Below are positions 31,076-34,501 of a stretch of DNA of 34,501 bases, piece after piece. The position numbers and the translations under genes were made by a program. The notes below the pieces were generated by a model. The model had not been told where the DNA came from. It saw nothing but the letters and a program-made list of their open reading frames with translations, and made no database searches. This DNA is from an uncultured Collinsella sp. (GTDB lineage: Bacteria; Actinomycetota; Coriobacteriia; Coriobacteriales; Coriobacteriaceae), in NCBI GenBank assembly GCA_902478945.1, contig CABSMX010000007.1, positions 1 to 34,501 on the forward strand, in the 5' to 3' direction. How positions within the stretch are numbered: the first letter of the stretch is position 1; each line of letters opens with the position of its first letter.

Positions 31076-33208
31076 TTAGCTCCTCTTTGTTTCGAATTGT
31101 GCCGGCGGGGCTATCGTGTCATCGAATAACTCCGGATAGCGGGTCTTGAGCCCGCCGTCTTCCCCTTCAAACCGCTCGGCTTTTTTCTTGACCAGCGCCT
31201 GCAGTTCGTAAAGGCTCGATAGCGCAATAAGTGAGTCAAGACCCAGATCGCCGTCGAGATATGCCCGCACGCCGTACAGAATTCTCGCCTCCGGCTTGAG
31301 CGGGATGCGGCAGTATTCCATATCGAGAAGAAAGCAACTTGGCTCTCCGATATAGACGGGGTACTCCAGGGGATATTCAATCTGACAGCCGTAGGCGTAC
31401 ATGTCGCTCGTGTCGCCATTTTGCCGATGGTGCCTGAGCAGGTCGTCGGCCTTTTTTGCGGCGCATTCCCTGTAGGTGGAAGGCGGAAGCTCATCCATGA
31501 CCCGCTTCGTGGTCCATGTCTGCATATTGAGAAGCAGCATGGGGTCGCCAGGGTCGCCGTGACGACAAATGATGTCGCCGGCGTGGAATGGCGTCGGGAT
31601 GTCAAACCACATCAACTCAAAAGCGAAAGTGGGGTCTTTACCCTCGCGTTCCATGTCGATGCAGCGCAGCTGGCAGTCCATGATTTCGCCTTTTGCGTTG
31701 AGCATGAGCCTGTCGGCGGCATAGTGGTCTTCGTCCGGATCGATCGGGCGGCGCGTTATTTCAATCGAGGTAGGATTCTCCTCCTCAAGCTCATTCCAGA
31801 TTGCCTCGAAACATTTTTCGTAGCTGGTGTAGGGACCAAAACTGCATCCGTTCTCATAGGGGCTTCCCGTCTTGTCTTCAAAGAAATACATGTGTTTGCC
31901 AGGCTGTTTGAACCGGGCAATTGTCTTGCGTTTCCATTTGATGACGTCGCGAAGAAAGGCATGGAAGTTGGGGATATTGAACGTGCCGTATCGCCTGTTC
32001 ATCGCACAATTGGGCATGTTTTCGAGAATCTTTTGCCAGGCCTCGATCTTCTGTTGCAGCGTCTTTTCGTTCGAATGGTCGACGATGAACGCTGCCTCGG
32101 GCGTGGTGGGCTCGTAGCCGATGTCCTTTAAGTGTTCCTTGATGTCGGGTGAGTCAAGAAACTCGAGAATGTCCGAACGTATGGCGTTGACGCCGGCCCC
32201 GGTCGATGTGCAGTATGGCTGCAGGCAGTCGTGTACGACCGATCCGTCCAACCATTGTTTGCCGTAGCTGGGGTCGTCGTGCAGCTTTTTCGAGAGTTCG
32301 AGCATAAAGGAGCAATCATCGGGCAAGTCGCCGATATAGCGTTCGGCGGTGTAGAGCGCAGAGGGCGTGAAGTCGTCGAGGAAGCCGTCCGTGAAATCCC
32401 TCAAGCGGAGATTGCCTTCCTCAACGCCGTAGATTTTGCTCGGATAGGCGCACCAAACCTGGCCTTTGAACGAACTATCGTAGTCGTCTTCGAGCACGAT
32501 GGCGAAACGGGGACCGTGGTCGAAGGGCCGACTATCGATCTTGATGATGTCGCCGGGGGACCAGGGAGTGTAGAAGACCTCACCATTGGCACAGAAGTGC
32601 TTGCTATTGTTCCACGGCAAGTGATCGATGCTTTGATGCGGAGTCCGCTGATTCCGGCGGTCGCTCAAAAAGACCAAATCGCCTGTCATGGTCGCGGCGA
32701 ATATCAGCGAGGCTTGAGCGCGCGGGCGGTCGTGTAAGTCTTCGGCGGTATAGAGCTTAATCTGCCAGAATGATTCGGACCAATCTTCATCGGGGTCGTC
32801 ATCGACGTATTGCTTCATAAGGGTTTGAGCGGCATCCCAAGAGGCAACGGGGAAGGGGCCATCAAAGGTGTCGTGCCCGCGCTCCTCTTCACTGTAAAAC
32901 ATGCCGGAGACCAGCAAGATACCGCGGTCACGGTCAACGTTGTAAAGCATATCGAGTGCAGTGTCGAGTTGTTCGAGGCCGGAGTCGATCGCCTCGGCGT
33001 AATCCGATGAGACCTCTTTGCGAAGCTGCTCGAGCATGGTCCGTTTTTCATCGAGCGTCTTGAGGGAGCCGCCGATGATTTTACAGAGGGAGCCATCTGC
33101 CATTCCCATGTGTTTGAACATATGAGCACGCAGCTCATCGTCCTTGATGCAACTGCAAACGAGCTCCCTACCGGCATCGGTGATCACGGTATCTGCTTGG
33201 CTGTCCAT
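31076..33208 (-). CDS. Unknown modular protein, long paralogue
   Basis: This is a 710-residue protein of unrecognised family, cytoplasmic by appearance. Residues about 350-700 match the 357-residue protein encoded downstream (FLDSPDIKEHL, AWQKILENMPNC, WFDIPTPFHAGDI at 535-546, YPVYIGEP, RYPELFD). The N-terminal half holds a more distant copy of the same core: YTPWSPGDIIKID (213-225), an IGDLPDD that parallels IGEP, and an AxLIFAATMTGDLV that parallels RLMLNAKGEI. The pair thus carries three copies of one module. The start at 33208 is chosen because TTGGAGG precedes it; an ATG 33 bases earlier has no site. An N-terminal helical segment (1-90) is unique to this copy. Confidence 0.75.
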   Translation of the reverse strand: MDSQADTVITDAGRELVCSCIKDDELRAHMFKHMGMADGSLCKIIGGSLKTLDEKRTMLEQLRKEVSSDYAEAIDSGLEQLDTALDMLYNVDRDRGILLVSGMFYSEEERGHDTFDGPFPVASWDAAQTLMKQYVDDDPDEDWSESFWQIKLYTAEDLHDRPRAQASLIFAATMTGDLVFLSDRRNQRTPHQSIDHLPWNNSKHFCANGEVFYTPWSPGDIIKIDSRPFDHGPRFAIVLEDDYDSSFKGQVWCAYPSKIYGVEEGNLRLRDFTDGFLDDFTPSALYTAERYIGDLPDDCSFMLELSKKLHDDPSYGKQWLDGSVVHDCLQPYCTSTGAGVNAIRSDILEFLDSPDIKEHLKDIGYEPTTPEAAFIVDHSNEKTLQQKIEAWQKILENMPNCAMNRRYGTFNIPNFHAFLRDVIKWKRKTIARFKQPGKHMYFFEDKTGSPYENGCSFGPYTSYEKCFEAIWNELEEENPTSIEITRRPIDPDEDHYAADRLMLNAKGEIMDCQLRCIDMEREGKDPTFAFELMWFDIPTPFHAGDIICRHGDPGDPMLLLNMQTWTTKRVMDELPPSTYRECAAKKADDLLRHHRQNGDTSDMYAYGCQIEYPLEYPVYIGEPSCFLLDMEYCRIPLKPEARILYGVRAYLDGDLGLDSLIALSSLYELQALVKKKAERFEGEDGGLKTRYPELFDDTIAPPAQFETKRS

Positions 33209-33446
33209 AGCAACCTCCAATTCGGTCGTTGCCGTTAGCATCCACCAGAGGTTGTGCTTTGTGGTCCCATTAACGGGTCTGATATGAATCTCGCGTCAAA
33301 CATATTTTTGGAAACGCCACTGGTGCATGGGTGGCTGCGTGTTGAAAGGATTGCCATTCAAAATATGATGCTTGCCCTTGTGACGAATAGCATGGCCGCT
33401 TTTCTAAGCTGAACACGAACAAACATTCGCATATCTAACTGCGGTT

Positions 33447-33455
33447 TGATAGAAT
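33447..33455 (+). promoter_or_regulatory. Extended -10 promoter of small peptide gene
   Basis: TGATAGAAT is an extended -10 (TGn then TAGAAT), with a loose -35 (TTCGCA at 33426) 18 bases before it. Transcription would start near 33462, leaving a leader of about 58 bases that contains the hairpin over the ribosome site of the small hydrophobic peptide. Confidence 0.5.
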
Positions 33456-33496
33456 CGGTATCGTTGGCGGCAGTTCCATGTGCCGGGCAGCGCCCT

Positions 33497-33511
33497 CCAT
33501 TTGATGGGAGG
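33497..33511 (+). promoter_or_regulatory. Hairpin covering a ribosome binding site
   Basis: The bases cctcc pair with ggagg across a short A+T-rich loop, and ggagg is the ribosome site (GGGAGG) of the 38-residue peptide, 8 bases before its ATG. The pairing could damp translation, as in many type I toxin leaders. Confidence 0.5.
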
Positions 33512-33519
33512 TGATGCCC

Positions 33520-33636
33520 ATGGCCGATTTGATTGATTTCGTGAGGCTCCTGACCGCATTGGTCTCGCTTCTCACGACGCTTATCGGACTTTCCGAGGCA
33601 CTCAAGCAACGTTCGAAGCAACGAAAGACGATATGA
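33520..33636 (+). CDS. Small hydrophobic peptide, toxin- or holin-like
   Basis: This is a 38-residue peptide: an acidic start (MADLIDF), one membrane-spanning helix of about 20 residues rich in Leu, Thr and Val (residues 8-27), and a basic tail (KQRSKQRKTI). This layout is that of type I toxins and putative holin-like toxins, which insert in the inner membrane. The start at 33520 is chosen because GGGAGG lies 8 bases upstream; the ATG at 33514 is too close. The ribosome site is caught in a hairpin. No antisense RNA promoter was found by eye. It lies between the modular genes and an IS110 element. Function is inferred from shape only. Confidence 0.6.
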   Translation: MADLIDFVRLLTALVSLLTTLIGLSEALKQRSKQRKTI

Positions 33637-33639
33637 GAA

Positions 33640-34446
33640 AGCCATTTGGGTCGCCTCCCCCGCGGCGCAGCTTCTTTCCGCGGGCTCGGGATGCCACAAT
33701 GGGCTTTGAGTATCGGCCCGTGCGGTAGCCCTTACCGCACCTGCGGGGAGGAGGCTTCCCATGCCCCATGTTACCTCCATCGGCCTGGACGTCCACGCGC
33801 GATCGGTCGCCGCCGCGGCGTTCAACCCCTTCACCGGCGAGGCGGTGCACCGTGACTTCGGGACGGACGCCGCCGAGATCGCGGAGTGGGCCCTCGGGTT
33901 CGAGGGGCCCAGGGCCTGCTACGAGAGCGGCCCCACCGGCTTCCACATGGCGCGCGAGCTGCGCGCGCTCGGCCTCGACTGCGCCGTGGCCGCCGTCTCC
34001 AAGATGCAGAGGCCGGCGGCGGACGCGCGCCGCAAGAACGACCGGCGCGACGCCGAGTTCATCGCCCGCATGCTCGCCACCCACAACATCGTGGAGGTCC
34101 CGCTGCCCGATGCGGCCGTCGAGGCCGCCCGGGACCTCGACCGCGCCCTCGACGACGCCACGGCGGAGTACCGCCGCGCCAGGCAGCGACTCAACATGTT
34201 CCTGATCAGGCTGGGCCACGTCTGGGACGAGCGCAACGCCGACGGGACGAGGAAGGGATCCTGGACGCGCGCCCACTGGAGGTGGATATCCGGGATCAGG
34301 CTCGAGGGGCCCCAGCGCGACGTGCTCGAGTACTACGTCACGGCCGCGAGGTGCGCGGAGTCGGACCGCCGGCAGCTCGAGAAGAAGGTGCTCGCCCTCG
34401 CCCGGACCGACCGGTGGCGCCCGGCCGTCGAGGCGCTCTCCTGCAT
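33640..34446 (+). mobile_element. IS110-family insertion sequence, 3' part missing
   Basis: The element comprises a G+C-rich noncoding leader (about 33640-33760) with two hairpins and a transposase gene from 33761. The left boundary is a guess, since IS110 elements lack clear inverted repeats. The right part is lost: at about 34446 the sequence changes abruptly from over 70% G+C to A+T-rich DNA, and the transposase homology stops. Confidence 0.7.
33659..33740 (+). ncRNA. Structured leader of IS110 element, possible bridge RNA
   Basis: Two perfect stems lie in the noncoding leader: cccgcgg with ccgcggg (33659-33684, 12-base loop) and gtgcggta with taccgcac (33720-33740, 5-base loop). IS110 elements encode a structured bridge RNA in their noncoding end that pairs with donor and target DNA. 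The position upstream of the recombinase fits the IS110 (not IS1111) arrangement. The RNA ends and its loops' pairing to target are not determined. Confidence 0.35.
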
Positions 34447-34501
34447 TGTTAGCGTCAATCTATTTTTCACCAGTTTCGCTAAACAGGCGCACCGTTCGCG
34501 C
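33761..34501 (+). pseudogene. IS110-family transposase, interrupted
   Basis: This is a DEDD-type recombinase of IS110 elements. The start is ATG at 33761 after GGGGAGGAGG. SIGLDVHARSV carries the first Asp, ACYESGPTGFHMA the Glu, and KNDRRDAEFIARML the next Asp residues. This RNase H-like domain (1-120) is followed by a helical linker (AEYRRARQRLNMFLI). Homology ends at about codon 229 (EALSCI). After that the frame stays open to the window end, but the residues (VSVNLFFTSFAKQAHRSR) do not belong to the family, whose second domain with its catalytic Ser should follow. The gene is therefore cut, and without its C-terminal domain the product should be inactive. Confidence 0.82.
34447..34501. 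mobile_element. Possible end of a second insertion element
   Basis: The last 55 bases begin TGTTAGCGTCAATC, contain TTTTTCACCAGTTTCG, and differ sharply in composition from the IS110 gene they interrupt. A TG start and a TTTCACCAGTTT-like inner motif recall the ends of IS21-family elements. Too little is present to assign it; the other end and any transposase lie beyond the window. Confidence 0.35.

Overview
The window looks like chromosomal DNA of a gut coriobacterium (Actinomycetota), most like Collinsella. I infer this from the roughly 60% G+C, an actinobacterial-type phosphofructokinase, a short-form DXS, a CmpB-family membrane protein and several short palindromic repeat families. No rRNA or tRNA gene was recognised, so the genus is an inference from gene content and style.

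Region 1 (1-8430) is mostly core metabolism. It holds phosphofructokinase, a membrane-anchored Ntn amide hydrolase, an M18 aminopeptidase, a RelB-like antitoxin with a PIN toxin, a D-2-hydroxyacid dehydrogenase, a methionine aminopeptidase with an N-terminal SEC-C zinc motif, and a radical SAM enzyme. Palindromic repeats of two families sit between these genes.

Region 2 (8666-16363) starts with an alpha/beta hydrolase. Next comes a two-gene signalling unit: a degenerate GGDEF-receiver-HD-GYP protein followed by a free Hpt protein. After a strong bidirectional terminator there is a class I glutamine-amidotransferase-like hydrolase, then a leftward four-gene polar amino acid ABC importer (Tat-type lipoprotein, two permeases, ATPase) with a readable promoter.

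Region 3 (16364-28064) begins with a gap holding one copy of a dispersed repeat and a three-unit array of long palindromes. Then come dxs (leftward), a coupled HD-domain and CmpB-like gene pair, a 29-codon remnant of a PII (glnB) gene, a Cof-type HAD phosphatase, a large UvrD-like helicase with a C-terminal PD-(D/E)XK nuclease, and its upstream WYL-type regulator. The regulator is split by a one-base frameshift in an A-run. An RtcB RNA ligase and a DnaB-like protein that has lost its Walker A lysine form a rightward pair.

Region 4 (28065-34501) looks accessory. It carries an A+T-richer gene of unknown function with an internal 24-bp tandem duplication, two tandem genes built from repeats of one unrecognised module, a 38-residue hydrophobic toxin-like peptide whose ribosome site lies in a hairpin, and the 5' part of an IS110-family transposase. 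That transposase is cut off near 34446 by unrelated, A+T-richer sequence that resembles the end of another element. The best candidates for something undescribed are the modular gene pair at 30000-33208, the unknown gene at 28473-29657, the three-unit palindrome array at 16581-16800, and the structured leader of the IS110 element (a possible bridge RNA).
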